Source: Selenomonadales bacterium (GTDB lineage: Bacteria > Bacillota > Negativicutes > Selenomonadales > Selenomonadaceae). From it: 64,000 nucleotides of DNA. The stretch spans positions 37,986 to 101,985 of the forward strand of contig CAAGHH010000011.1 of assembly GCA_900769615.1 (NCBI GenBank). Direction: 5' to 3'. Of this stretch, positions 44,338-53,241 are shown piece by piece. How positions within the stretch are numbered: the stretch's first letter is position 1; each line of letters begins with the position of its first letter. The notes under the pieces were generated by a model. It searched no databases and was not told the DNA's origin. It was given only the letters and a program-made list of their open reading frames with translations. Made by a program: the position numbers and the translations under genes.

Positions 44338-44588
44338 GTGCGGTTTTATGAGTTTTAGGGGAATAAGTAATTCCAACTCACAATTAGATTATAAACATTG
44401 AAATAGAAAAAGTCAAGTGAAAGTATATACTAGAAAAAAATAAAATTTACATAATTACAATATTGATATATCTTTTATTGACATGGAATATACATATTGC
44501 TATAATAAAATTGTTAAATCAATTAAGACCAAAGAGGAAAAAGAAAGAATTACTTAATTGATGTAGCAAGAGAGAAAGGGGAATCTCG
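44338..44588. other. Gap with the porin operon promoter
   Basis: AT-rich, no reading frame I would call. It holds a near-perfect promoter at 44478-44506 and an 80-base leader before the first SLH porin gene. Confidence 0.6.
44478..44506 (+). promoter_or_regulatory. Consensus sigma-70 promoter of the SLH porin/esterase operon
   Basis: TTGACA (44478-44483), exactly 17 bases, TATAAT (44501-44506). A perfect consensus predicts very strong expression, fitting a major outer-membrane protein. Confidence 0.85.
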
Positions 44589-46172
44589 ATGAATAAATCT
44601 AAGCGTGTGTTGGGGATGCTGGCATTTACCGCAGTTCTTGCTGGCGGCAATACAGTGATGGCGGCCAGTGGTGAAGCAATGTTTGCTGATGTGCCGAGTG
44701 GTCACTGGGCATATAGTGCTGTAGCTGAGCTCAAGGCTGACGGTCTTATCAAGGGGACCGGCGCTAATCGTTTTGACGGTGAAACCGTAGTGACCCGATA
44801 TCAGATGGCGCAGCTGGTAGCTAGTGCAGTTGCTTATCGTGATCAGGCAAGTGGCAGTGAAAAGGCGGAAATTGATAAATTATCGCAAGAATTTTCAGAT
44901 GAATTAAAATCATTGAAATCATTAGGCCAGCGTGTGGAAGCTTTGGAACAGCAACAGAAGAAAGTTGAGAGTAACTTTAAAATCAGCGGCAATCTCGAAG
45001 TTTCAACTGAGGATCATTGGAAAACTGGTTCTGGCAAGCAGTCACGCTGGTGGGCTAAGGTTTTGTATCTGAATACGGAAGCTAAACTGCCAAAGATTGC
45101 TGGTGATTGGAAATTCAATAGCACCTATGAAACTAAATTTGGTTCGGATAGATTCGATGAGGAATCTATGCTGACGCAATATTTTAACGGCGGTGACGCT
45201 CGTAAATCGATGATGCGTCCAAGTGAGTTTTATTTCTCGGGCAGTCTGCCGCAGTTGGGGTGGTTCGCTCGGGTTGGTCTCTTTACACCGTGGACGCAGT
45301 CAGGCTTCGTTAATGGTGGTCAGGTACAAGGCGTTATGCTGGAAAAATGGGGTAAGAATTTTGCTTGGCATGTCTATGGCGGTCGGCTTGATTCGGAGGA
45401 TAGTGAGCTTGGTTTGGCTGTTACACCAGTAGGCGATCTTAATGCATCATCCGGTCGTTTAGGACAGGAATACAATGATAACGTTCGGGCACATGAGATT
45501 AATTACTGGGTTAAGGATGCTGCTGGCAAGATACATTTGTCTAAAGACGGCAAAACTGCGCTTAGCGTCAGTGAAGCGCAGCATTATCTCGATAATGGTG
45601 GTACTGGCAGTGATAACTCCTATGATGCCAATGATTTGTATAATGTTTGGGGTGCTGGCAATAAGCGCACGCCAAAGACTGTTTACGGCTGGGCTTTGGA
45701 TAAAACCTTCAATCGCCGCTTGAATGGTTCAATTGGTGCCTATCGGTATACATCAGCAGCATATAATCAAAAGCCATTATATTTAGGCTCAGTTACTATG
45801 GAATATAAGCTGATGCCGAAAGTAGCTATACGCGGGATTTATTCACAGGGTAATCAGCATGGCATGGGCAGTAATGCTCGCGGCGGTCTTATTGATATTA
45901 TGTGGAATTGTAGTCCGTGGATGGATGCTGATAAAGCTCATAAATTTGGTGCATTCTTAGGCTGGCATTATTTAGCACCGGATGCTTATATTCGTTGCGG
46001 TTATAACGATGGCGTTGCCAAAGGTCAGAAAGGCGTCGTTGTCGGAACCTATTATAATCTTACCAGCAATATGCAGGTATCATTTAAATATGGCGTTGGT
46101 CGTTCGCTTACCTTCACGGGGAACAATAAAAAACGCGATAAATTCCAAGGCGCTCTGTACGCTTATTTCTAA
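44589..46172 (+). CDS. SLH-domain outer-membrane porin 1 (OmpM/Mep45-like)
   Basis: 527 residues. A signal peptide ends near VMAASGEA; one SLH domain (about 30-80: MFADVPSGHWAYSAVAELKADG, TVVTRYQMAQLV) follows, then a charged helical linker (about 95-135, EIDKLSQEFSDELKSL, RVEALEQQQKKVES), then a beta-barrel ending in a terminal Phe (GALYAYF). In Negativicutes such proteins tether the outer membrane to polyamine-modified peptidoglycan through the SLH domain and form the main pore. Driven by a consensus promoter. Co-directional with a second porin and two esterases. Confidence 0.88.
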   Translation: MNKSKRVLGMLAFTAVLAGGNTVMAASGEAMFADVPSGHWAYSAVAELKADGLIKGTGANRFDGETVVTRYQMAQLVASAVAYRDQASGSEKAEIDKLSQEFSDELKSLKSLGQRVEALEQQQKKVESNFKISGNLEVSTEDHWKTGSGKQSRWWAKVLYLNTEAKLPKIAGDWKFNSTYETKFGSDRFDEESMLTQYFNGGDARKSMMRPSEFYFSGSLPQLGWFARVGLFTPWTQSGFVNGGQVQGVMLEKWGKNFAWHVYGGRLDSEDSELGLAVTPVGDLNASSGRLGQEYNDNVRAHEINYWVKDAAGKIHLSKDGKTALSVSEAQHYLDNGGTGSDNSYDANDLYNVWGAGNKRTPKTVYGWALDKTFNRRLNGSIGAYRYTSAAYNQKPLYLGSVTMEYKLMPKVAIRGIYSQGNQHGMGSNARGGLIDIMWNCSPWMDADKAHKFGAFLGWHYLAPDAYIRCGYNDGVAKGQKGVVVGTYYNLTSNMQVSFKYGVGRSLTFTGNNKKRDKFQGALYAYF

Positions 46173-46232
46173 AAACAAACTAAATAAACGAGTAAGTTAC
46201 TAGATGTTTTTATCGTAATAGGGGGATTTTAC

Positions 46233-47936
46233 ATGTCTAAGAAAAAAATTGCTTTATCAATAATATCAGCTTTGGCTATTTCAAGCTGCTCAGCTTTGGC
46301 AGCACCGAGTAATGATTTGTTCTATGATGTACCAGCTGACCATTGGGCTTATAGTGCGGTAACGCAGCTGGCAAAGGATGGAATTTTAACTGGCTATGGT
46401 GATAATTCTTTTGGTGGTGATAAGACTATCACTCGTTATGAGATGGCTCAGATTGTGGCTAATGCCCGCACGCATATAACAAAAGCTAATACCAGCGATC
46501 AGGATTTAATCAATAAGCTTTCTGATGAATTCCGTGATGATTTGGATGCTCTCGGTGTAAGGGTAGCTAGACTTGAGAAAAAACAGTCAAATGTTAAGCT
46601 TTCAGGTTCCTTTGCCCAAAAGTACAGCAAGGCTTATCATGCAGGCTATATTGACAGCAAAACCGGCAATGGTGACAGTGAGCATCGCACGCATTGGAAA
46701 AAAGAATTGAAGCTCAATCTCGATGCTTCATTGGCTAAAACTCCGATTGAATTCCATTCGACCTTTACGACCGAAATGAATAGCTATGATGGTGATGGCT
46801 TTAATCAGGAGCGTACATCACCGGATACAGCCTATAACAATGGTGATTTGCGTCCGAATACAATGCGGCTTGACACTTATTACGTTGGCGGACCGATTGA
46901 TAAAACCGGTCTTGATGGTCAGTTCGGCGTGTTCTATCAGGGCGTGCAGGATGATTTTATTAACCATGCTGCGCTGCGTGGTGGTGCTATCTCGCATCAG
47001 GATAAGAAAAATTACTTCAATGTCTTTACGGGCCGTCTTGATGTGAAAGATGATGATACTAGTATTTATGCTACTAAAGGAGCAGCTCAGTATACTGGTG
47101 CGCAACAAGACTGGTCACACAAATATCCGGTTGATTTGGCTACCGGCAAGGTATTGTGGGATCAGCCTGATGATTATAATGCTATGCAAAAGGATTCAGA
47201 TGGACGCGTAGTCTTTGCTGTAAAATCGACTGGAGCTACAGCGCCAAGTGCCGGTGGCAGTTTATCATCGGATTTTGTTCGTAATGATACCAGTAAAACT
47301 GCCAATAGTAATATAAAATATGCTGATGATAATAATGGTCCATATTTTGTCGAGCATCAGAATTGGGGTGGTGCGACTAAGGCTGATGAGGAAGAAGCAT
47401 ACGACTATTCTAAAACTGGCAGTGTAACTGAGCATAAAACCCTGAATCGTCGCCGGACGCTGAGTGGTGCGGTCTTTGGACATCATTTTACTGATAAGCT
47501 GGAAGCTGCTGTTGGTTACTACCGCTATAAATCCGCTGCCTATGATGAGCAGGCTTTAAATATCATGTCACTTACGGCTAAACAGAAGGTCGGCAATAAA
47601 GGAACTATTTACGCTGCTTATTCTCATGGCAATCAGGGTGGTTACAACAAAGCCTGGACGGCTGAATATCAGTTTAATGGAGCTCCAGAGATGTCAGCTG
47701 CTGATAATCATCGCTTTGGGTACTATCTTGGCTATCGTTATCTAGCTCCCGATGCACTCGTTAAGACGGTTTATGAGGACGGCGCTCAGGTCGGTCAGCG
47801 CGGCTGGGAAGGCGGCATTTATTACAACTTCTGCCACAACTTGCAGGGACAGGTTAAGTACTTTAAAGGAACGAGTATCACCAACCCAGGTAAAGACCGC
47901 AATAAGCTGTTCTCAAGTGTAAGTTTCTATTTCTAA
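46233..47936 (+). CDS. SLH-domain outer-membrane porin 2
   Basis: 567 residues with the same plan: signal peptide to about residue 24 (ALAAPSN), SLH domain LFYDVPADHWAYSAVTQLAKDGILTG cut across residues 28-80, coiled linker (DLINKLSDEFRDDLDALGVRVARLEKK) and a barrel ending SSVSFYF. It is longer than porin 1 because of an extra loop region at about 290-400 rich in Asp, Gly and Thr. Sixty bases after porin 1 without a terminator, ribosome site TAGGGGGA. Confidence 0.88.
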   Translation: MSKKKIALSIISALAISSCSALAAPSNDLFYDVPADHWAYSAVTQLAKDGILTGYGDNSFGGDKTITRYEMAQIVANARTHITKANTSDQDLINKLSDEFRDDLDALGVRVARLEKKQSNVKLSGSFAQKYSKAYHAGYIDSKTGNGDSEHRTHWKKELKLNLDASLAKTPIEFHSTFTTEMNSYDGDGFNQERTSPDTAYNNGDLRPNTMRLDTYYVGGPIDKTGLDGQFGVFYQGVQDDFINHAALRGGAISHQDKKNYFNVFTGRLDVKDDDTSIYATKGAAQYTGAQQDWSHKYPVDLATGKVLWDQPDDYNAMQKDSDGRVVFAVKSTGATAPSAGGSLSSDFVRNDTSKTANSNIKYADDNNGPYFVEHQNWGGATKADEEEAYDYSKTGSVTEHKTLNRRRTLSGAVFGHHFTDKLEAAVGYYRYKSAAYDEQALNIMSLTAKQKVGNKGTIYAAYSHGNQGGYNKAWTAEYQFNGAPEMSAADNHRFGYYLGYRYLAPDALVKTVYEDGAQVGQRGWEGGIYYNFCHNLQGQVKYFKGTSITNPGKDRNKLFSSVSFYF

Positions 47937-48011
47937 AATGAATAGGGGGAAATAAAGGGATACAATTTGTTTAGGGAAGATGACCAATTGCATGTGGAAG
48001 GAGTAAGTTAT

Positions 48012-49256
48012 ATGTCATATAAGAAAAATATTGCAGCACTAGCAGCAGCAGTGTGTCTGCTGGGAGGAGGAACTATTACGGAAGCAGCAATTCCAGCGAC
48101 AACACTTATTAGTCGCAATGTACCAGCTTATGCGTCAAGCAGTACAGCTAAAAGAGCAAATGACGCTAACTATCAGACTACGTGGAATGGTGATGCTCCA
48201 GGCTGGCTGGCTTATGATTTAAGCAAAGCTGACCCTGAGGCTAAGTCAAAAGTAGTGCTGGCATGGTATAGCAGCAGTTATGATTATGATCCGACGATAA
48301 AGAATCGGCAGTCTTATGGTAATTTGCAGGATTATACAGTGGAAGTCAACGCTGCGCCTGGTGGCAAGGTACCGGAAAATGGCTGGGAGCAGGTGGCAGC
48401 AGTTACCGATAATGTCTATCATTCCCGTCAGCATGTGCTCAGCCTGGAGAAGTATAACTGGGTACGGATAAAAGTAAACAAGGTAGATAATGCCAGTGGT
48501 CCGAAAGCTGCTATCAACCTGGATGTCTATAGCGTAAAAGATGGGTTAGAGGATGACTGGATTGTCTATGGCGACAGCATAACAGCTGGTTCCGGCAACT
48601 TCTCTGGTTCGCCCTTTGGACCGGCAGGACAGCTGGTAAATACTGCCAATGCGAATTATTATCCAATTTTTGAATACGGCGGCACCGGCAGTATAAAATC
48701 TAAAGATGGAGTAAGATATATCGATAACTGGCTTTCCGTATTTCCTGGTCATTATGTAGGCATTGTTCTCGGCACCAATGATTCTTGGGGCAATAACCGT
48801 GGCATGGATAAATACGAGCAGAATATGGATGTTATCATCCAAAAAGTTCTAGCAGCTGGTAAAGTACCAGTCGTGGGTACGATTCCCTGGTCTGCCGAAT
48901 CAGGCGTAGCCGATAATGCTCCGCTATATAATGAACGTTTGCAAAATCTATTTAAGAAATACCCGCAGGTTTTACATGGACCAGATTTTTGGGAAATTTT
49001 TAAAGGCAAACGCGAACTCTTAGGACCGGATGGAGTTCATCCAAGTCCAGCTGGCTATGGTATTATGCGTAAATCTTGGGCTGAAACCATGCTGAAAATA
49101 GGCAACCGTAAAGGAAAAGTAAAGAAACTCACGCCGGAACTGGCAGAGGCTGCTTGGACTGGTGATGGCAGCTTGGTAAATAAGGGAAAATATTTAAAAG
49201 GCGAACAAACTGAAATTGATACGCAAAAGATTCGTCATGCCAAGGATAAGAAATAA
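48012..49256 (+). CDS. Secreted SGNH/GDSL-family esterase with N-terminal beta-sandwich module
   Basis: 414 residues, start ATG 48012 behind GGAAGGAG; signal peptide ending near ITEAA. The first half (about 35-180) looks like a discoidin/F5-8-type carbohydrate-binding sandwich (YASSSTAKRANDANYQTTWNGDAPGWLAYDLS). The hydrolase half has the block I GDSITAG with Ser189, block III GTNDSWGNN, and the Asp340/His343 pair in DGVHPSPAGY. Likely deacetylates a polysaccharide. Between the SLH porins and a CE2-like esterase in one operon. Substrate not determined. Confidence 0.82.
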   Translation: MSYKKNIAALAAAVCLLGGGTITEAAIPATTLISRNVPAYASSSTAKRANDANYQTTWNGDAPGWLAYDLSKADPEAKSKVVLAWYSSSYDYDPTIKNRQSYGNLQDYTVEVNAAPGGKVPENGWEQVAAVTDNVYHSRQHVLSLEKYNWVRIKVNKVDNASGPKAAINLDVYSVKDGLEDDWIVYGDSITAGSGNFSGSPFGPAGQLVNTANANYYPIFEYGGTGSIKSKDGVRYIDNWLSVFPGHYVGIVLGTNDSWGNNRGMDKYEQNMDVIIQKVLAAGKVPVVGTIPWSAESGVADNAPLYNERLQNLFKKYPQVLHGPDFWEIFKGKRELLGPDGVHPSPAGYGIMRKSWAETMLKIGNRKGKVKKLTPELAEAAWTGDGSLVNKGKYLKGEQTEIDTQKIRHAKDKK

Positions 49257-49271
49257 GCAGGAGGATTTACT

Positions 49272-50387
49272 GTGAATAAGAAAAAAACTATAATTGCTGC
49301 CATGCTTTTGGGGATGGGAACAATGTTAGTACCGACAATGTCAGTAGCTGATGCTGCTACTGTTATTGCACCTGATGATGCTAATTTGCAATACTTTGGT
49401 CGCTGGGATAAACGCAATGCTCAGGAATATCAGTGTGCTCAGGGTGCGGTTTATATCAAAGCTAATTTTACTGGTACCAGTATAAAAGTAAAAATGCGGG
49501 ATCCTAATGACAAATGGCGGGTAAGCATTGATGGTAGCGAATTTAAAAAAATAAAACCAGAAGGTAATGAAACAGTGCTTGCAGAAAACCTTCCAGCTGG
49601 CAATCATAAAATGCTTTTGGTTCGTTCCACCGAGGGTTATATGGGACTAACTAAGCTGCGTGGTTTTGAACTCGATGATGGTGCCAGTCTCACTAAGCCG
49701 GATGCGTTAAAAACACGGCGCTTGGAATTTGTCGGTGACTCCATCACTGCAGGTGCTAAAAATGATGGTGAGCTCAAGGATAACAACTACAATGACATCG
49801 AGGATAACGATCAGGCTTATGGACCAAAAGTATCAAGAATGCTTGATGCTGATTACAGCATAGTAGCTAAATCTGGTGAAGGTGTAGTTCATAACTGGGC
49901 TGATCCGTGGCCATCGAATCAGGTTCACACCGCCGATCGCTATGTTTGGACGATGTATTCGGATAAAAAATCTGGTGAACATGCTATGTGGGATGCTAAA
50001 GATTTCCCGATAGATGCTACGATTATTGCTATGGGAACGAATGATTTTAGTAAACCGGCACAACATTCACCGACGCAGGAAGAATTTGTTGCTGGCTATG
50101 TCAACCTGATTAAAGTTATCCGGCAGGTAAACCCAGGGAAGAAAATTATCTGCACTGAGCCAGTACCTAACTGGGTCGGTAAACGTGGACGCCAGTGGGT
50201 AGAAGCAGCTGTTAAAAAGGTTCAGGCAGAAGGTATGAAAGATGTATATTTCATACCGATCAATGAAAAAACGCCGCTCTTGCAGGAAAGTGATTATGCG
50301 CATGATAGTACGCATCCACTGCAAAGTGGTCATGATAAAATCGCTAATTATTTAAAAGACAAGATTGCTGCCATAATGGGCTGGTAA
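49272..50387 (+). CDS. Secreted CE2-like acetyl-xylan/mannan esterase
   Basis: 371 residues, GTG start behind AGGAGGA, signal peptide ending near VADAA. The N-terminal jelly-roll (about 30-140; GRWDKRNAQEYQCAQGAVYIKANFTGTSI broken at will) plus the SGNH domain is the CE2 layout. Catalytic residues by motif are Ser157 in FVGDSITAG, Asp345 and His348 in DSTHPLQSGH; GTNDF is block III. CE2 enzymes remove 6-O acetyls from mannan and xylan. It ends the porin-esterase operon. Confidence 0.82.
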   Translation: MNKKKTIIAAMLLGMGTMLVPTMSVADAATVIAPDDANLQYFGRWDKRNAQEYQCAQGAVYIKANFTGTSIKVKMRDPNDKWRVSIDGSEFKKIKPEGNETVLAENLPAGNHKMLLVRSTEGYMGLTKLRGFELDDGASLTKPDALKTRRLEFVGDSITAGAKNDGELKDNNYNDIEDNDQAYGPKVSRMLDADYSIVAKSGEGVVHNWADPWPSNQVHTADRYVWTMYSDKKSGEHAMWDAKDFPIDATIIAMGTNDFSKPAQHSPTQEEFVAGYVNLIKVIRQVNPGKKIICTEPVPNWVGKRGRQWVEAAVKKVQAEGMKDVYFIPINEKTPLLQESDYAHDSTHPLQSGHDKIANYLKDKIAAIMGW

Positions 50388-50390
50388 AAG

Positions 50391-50428
50391 CAAAACAACG
50401 TCCAGACAAGTTGCTGGACGTTGTTTTG
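50391..50428. terminator. Bidirectional terminator between the CE2 esterase and gntR
   Basis: CAAAACAACGTCCAG pairs with CTGGACGTTGTTTTG, a perfect 15-bp stem between convergent genes. Confidence 0.9.
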
Positions 50429-50437
50429 CATAAATAT

Positions 50438-51154
50438 TTAAGTTACGATAACTGATTCTAATGCAAAATGGTCTGATTCGTGCGTAGTGATACTGAAATT
50501 AAAAGGGGTACCATTGTCGAGAAAATAAAGCTCTTCAGTTATAGCCACTGGCGCACTAGCAGTCAGTTTTAGCTGCTGACATTCGGTTTCGTTAGCTAGC
50601 CGTACCTTTACCAAGCGGTGCGCACTTTTTATCTTTAGACCAAGTACATTGGTGATATAAGCAAAAATAGATTTTTCAGCATGATTGCGGCGCAGATTGG
50701 GGATGATGGCAATGGGCATAAAACTTTCTTCCAAGGTTAGCGGCTTAGCATCAAGACTGCGAACGCGCTGAATGTGGTAAACAAAAGTTTCGCTTTCAAT
50801 ACATAATTTATTTGCAAGTTCCGTGGAAGCGGGGATAACCTCAAAGGCTATAATTTTGTTGCTGACTCGTTTTTGACCGAAAATTTTTGTCATTCCCAAA
50901 AGCTGGTTTTTACTGTGCTGAGTGAGACGATTAAGTTCAGCATTATTTAGACCCTTGACAAAAGTACCGCAGCCACGGCGCTTTACAATAATACCTTCCG
51001 CTTCAAGATGATCCAGTGCCCGCTTTATAGTCATCTTGCTGGCTTGATAGCTTGTTTCAAGCTGACCGGTCAAAGGCAGCTGATCATCAGGCTGGTAAAT
51101 GCCTTGCATGATTTTATCGCGGATATCATTAGCAATTAATTGATATTTCAACAA
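50438..51154 (-). CDS. GntR/HutC-family transcriptional regulator with UTRA domain
   Basis: 238 residues: winged helix at about 1-68 (YQLIANDIRDKIMQGIYQPDDQLP, SKMTIKRALDHLEAEGIIVKRRGCGTFV) and a UTRA effector domain at about 90-235. UTRA domains of this group bind sugars or sugar phosphates. It stands between the esterase operon and the third porin, so sensing of a mannan breakdown product is plausible but not shown. Confidence 0.9.
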   Translation of the reverse strand: MLKYQLIANDIRDKIMQGIYQPDDQLPLTGQLETSYQASKMTIKRALDHLEAEGIIVKRRGCGTFVKGLNNAELNRLTQHSKNQLLGMTKIFGQKRVSNKIIAFEVIPASTELANKLCIESETFVYHIQRVRSLDAKPLTLEESFMPIAIIPNLRRNHAEKSIFAYITNVLGLKIKSAHRLVKVRLANETECQQLKLTASAPVAITEELYFLDNGTPFNFSITTHESDHFALESVIVT

Positions 51155-51187
51155 ATTAAATCGCTCCTGTTGTTAAATTAAACTATA

Positions 51188-51252
51188 TTTACTATAATAA
51201 AATATATCTTTTACTATGGTTTATTATAATAGAATTTTAAAAGAGTTGTCAA
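51188..51252 (-). promoter_or_regulatory. Predicted promoter of gntR with repeated TTTACTAT motif
   Basis: On the reverse strand TTGACA (51252-51247), 18-base spacer, TATAAT (51228-51223). Downstream of the -10, TTTACTATA (51188-51196) and TTTACTATG (51210-51218) repeat 22 bp apart. Confidence 0.55.
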
Positions 51253-51383
51253 TATGATAAAACCGGCAGCCATGGGGATGGTGCCGGTTTTATTTATGAA
51301 ATTCAACTTCTATAATGTTGGCTGATTTTATGCGGATTTATTATTAACCAGCACTAATTTTTGGGAAATTGAGGATGAAAATA

Positions 51384-52946
51384 TTAGAAGCCGAAATTCA
51401 AGCAGGTATAAATTTTGGAACGCTTCGTATTATCATAGGTTAGCGAATGACCACGCCCGTATTTAGCCGTAAACTGGATGTTTTTAGCTAACAGATAATT
51501 AGCGCCGATTTCAACACCGCGCTGACCAGCACCAATGCCATCACCATAATTGGTTTTGACGATAGCATCAGGACCTAAATGCCGGTAAGCAAGATAGGTT
51601 GAAAGTTTCGGCGAAACCTTATATTGGAACTCACCGCTAAAGAGGGTTTCATGACCGCCCTTATCGCCGTGAGCATAATTAAGCTGGAAATTAAGCCGGC
51701 GCAAAAGCTTCCAATCAAGAGTCAGCGCACCGATTTGCAGGGCGTCGCGATTGTAAGCGGCTGTTTTGTAACGGTAATAGCCCAAGGAGGTGCTGAGCTT
51801 TTTATTGAGCTTGAGTTCATAAATGAAAGCATAAAGTGTTTTTTTCGTGTTCAGGAATTTTCCTGTTGCCGGATCATAGTCATTATCGGAACCATAGGCA
51901 CTGCCATTAGTGTTGCTAAAATCAGTTTTGGTATGATCCCAGTCGCCTTGCCATTGTGTATTATCTTTCAGTTGCGTAGTTTCCGTTTTTATAATGGTTC
52001 CTGAGGTCTTGCGGACAAAATCGCCCCAGACATTATAGCCAGTGCTCTTGCAGGCATATTTTTTGATATACGGACCCCAGCCGTCATTTGTCCAGCCTTC
52101 ACTGATTAAGGTACTGCTCTTATCATCGATACCACCAGCTACAGATGAATCCCAATCTTTGATATCAAGATTGCCGGCAAGAATATGTGTTGACCAGCCA
52201 TTGCCATAGTGGTCAAGCATAACACCTTTCATGGTAGCGTCAGTGATGGCACCGTTTTGTACCCATGGCTGAAAAAGACCAGCTTTGATATATTGACCGA
52301 ATTGTCCGAGTTCGCCCTCAACGTAAATTTTATCAAGCCGGTTCTCATTGCGGCGCGAGTGACCGCCGTTCCAATCCTCGGTGCTGATTTCTTCACTGTT
52401 AAAGGAATTGCCGCCCATTTTAGAATTTAACGTAGCATTTACGGTAAATCCAGAACCGGGAACTTTAGCCTGAACATTGAGATCAAGGCATTTTTCCCAA
52501 TAGGCTTTGCCCCGGACACTGCCTTTTTCGCCATTGTTCAGCTGTTCCATATATTTTTGGGCGTAAGAACCGCTCCATTTGACATTGTCCTGCATCCGTT
52601 CCATGTTAGCAACTCTTACGCCAAGGGAATTGAGCTCGTCAGAAAATTCAGCTTGTAATTTTTCAATGGCAGCTTTATCGTCAGGTGCTGCCTTAGCCTG
52701 ATTGGCCATTGCTTTTGCTACCATCTGCGCCATTTCAAAGCGGGTGATTTTGGCGTCGCCTTTAAAGGTGTTGTCGCCATAGCCGGTGATTACGCCATCG
52801 TTAGCAAGTTTCGTTACCGCCTGCATGGCCCAGTGATCGGCTGGAACATCGCTGAAAGGGTTGCTGGCAGCACTGCCGGTACTGGCTGCCTGAGTAATAA
52901 ACATAAAGGTAATGGCACCGCTGGCTAAGGAAAAACGTTGCTTCAT
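51384..52946 (-). CDS. SLH-domain outer-membrane porin 3
   Basis: 520 residues from ATG 52946 (reverse) behind GGAGGC; a longer in-frame reading to 52991 adds 15 residues with no ribosome site. Signal peptide ends near STGSAAS; SLH domain about 30-80 (PFSDVPADHWAMQAVTKLANDG, KITRFEMAQMVAKAM), helical linker (AAIEKLQAEFSDELNSLGVRVANME), beta-barrel ending CLNFGF. Its own promoter and operator-like motifs lie in the lacI-divergent gap, so it is likely the inducible, substrate-specific porin of the locus. Confidence 0.88.
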   Translation of the reverse strand: MKQRFSLASGAITFMFITQAASTGSAASNPFSDVPADHWAMQAVTKLANDGVITGYGDNTFKGDAKITRFEMAQMVAKAMANQAKAAPDDKAAIEKLQAEFSDELNSLGVRVANMERMQDNVKWSGSYAQKYMEQLNNGEKGSVRGKAYWEKCLDLNVQAKVPGSGFTVNATLNSKMGGNSFNSEEISTEDWNGGHSRRNENRLDKIYVEGELGQFGQYIKAGLFQPWVQNGAITDATMKGVMLDHYGNGWSTHILAGNLDIKDWDSSVAGGIDDKSSTLISEGWTNDGWGPYIKKYACKSTGYNVWGDFVRKTSGTIIKTETTQLKDNTQWQGDWDHTKTDFSNTNGSAYGSDNDYDPATGKFLNTKKTLYAFIYELKLNKKLSTSLGYYRYKTAAYNRDALQIGALTLDWKLLRRLNFQLNYAHGDKGGHETLFSGEFQYKVSPKLSTYLAYRHLGPDAIVKTNYGDGIGAGQRGVEIGANYLLAKNIQFTAKYGRGHSLTYDNTKRSKIYTCLNFGF

Positions 52947-52975
52947 GATAATGCCTCCAATAAAATAAAAAAAGA

Positions 52976-53061
52976 TTTTAGTAAAAAACAAAACTGATAT
53001 AAAACTAAAGGTTTACTAAATAATTTACTTAGATTATATAACAATGATGATAAAAAAACAA
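52976..53061 (-). promoter_or_regulatory. Predicted porin 3 promoter with LacI-type operator motifs
   Basis: On the reverse strand TTGTTT (53061-53056), 17 bases, TATAAT (53038-53033). Just downstream lie TTTACTAAA (53012-53020) and TTTACTTAG (53024-53032), covering the expected start of transcription, and TTTTAGTAAAA (52976-52986) further down. Positions fit repression. Confidence 0.6.
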
Positions 53062-53146
53062 GATAGAATATAATAAAAAGAAAAAAACATATCTCATAAA
53101 TATTCGCTCTGCTGAAGATATAGGCTGACAGCTTGGTCAAACTGGC

Positions 53147-53196
53147 TTGACAGTGAGCTGAATGACAAGTAAACTTAGTGGGAAAATAGTTTACTT
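53147..53196 (+). promoter_or_regulatory. Predicted lacI promoter with autoregulatory operator
   Basis: TTGACA (53147-53152), 17 bases, TAAACT (53170-53175). AAGTAAACT (53167-53175) and AGTTTACTT (53188-53196) are a perfect 9-bp inverted pair with a 12-bp gap that overlaps the -10 box. Confidence 0.65.
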
Positions 53197-53241
53197 AGCA
53201 TTTAATAGCTATCAATAATAATGAAAAGGGAGTGATGCGTT

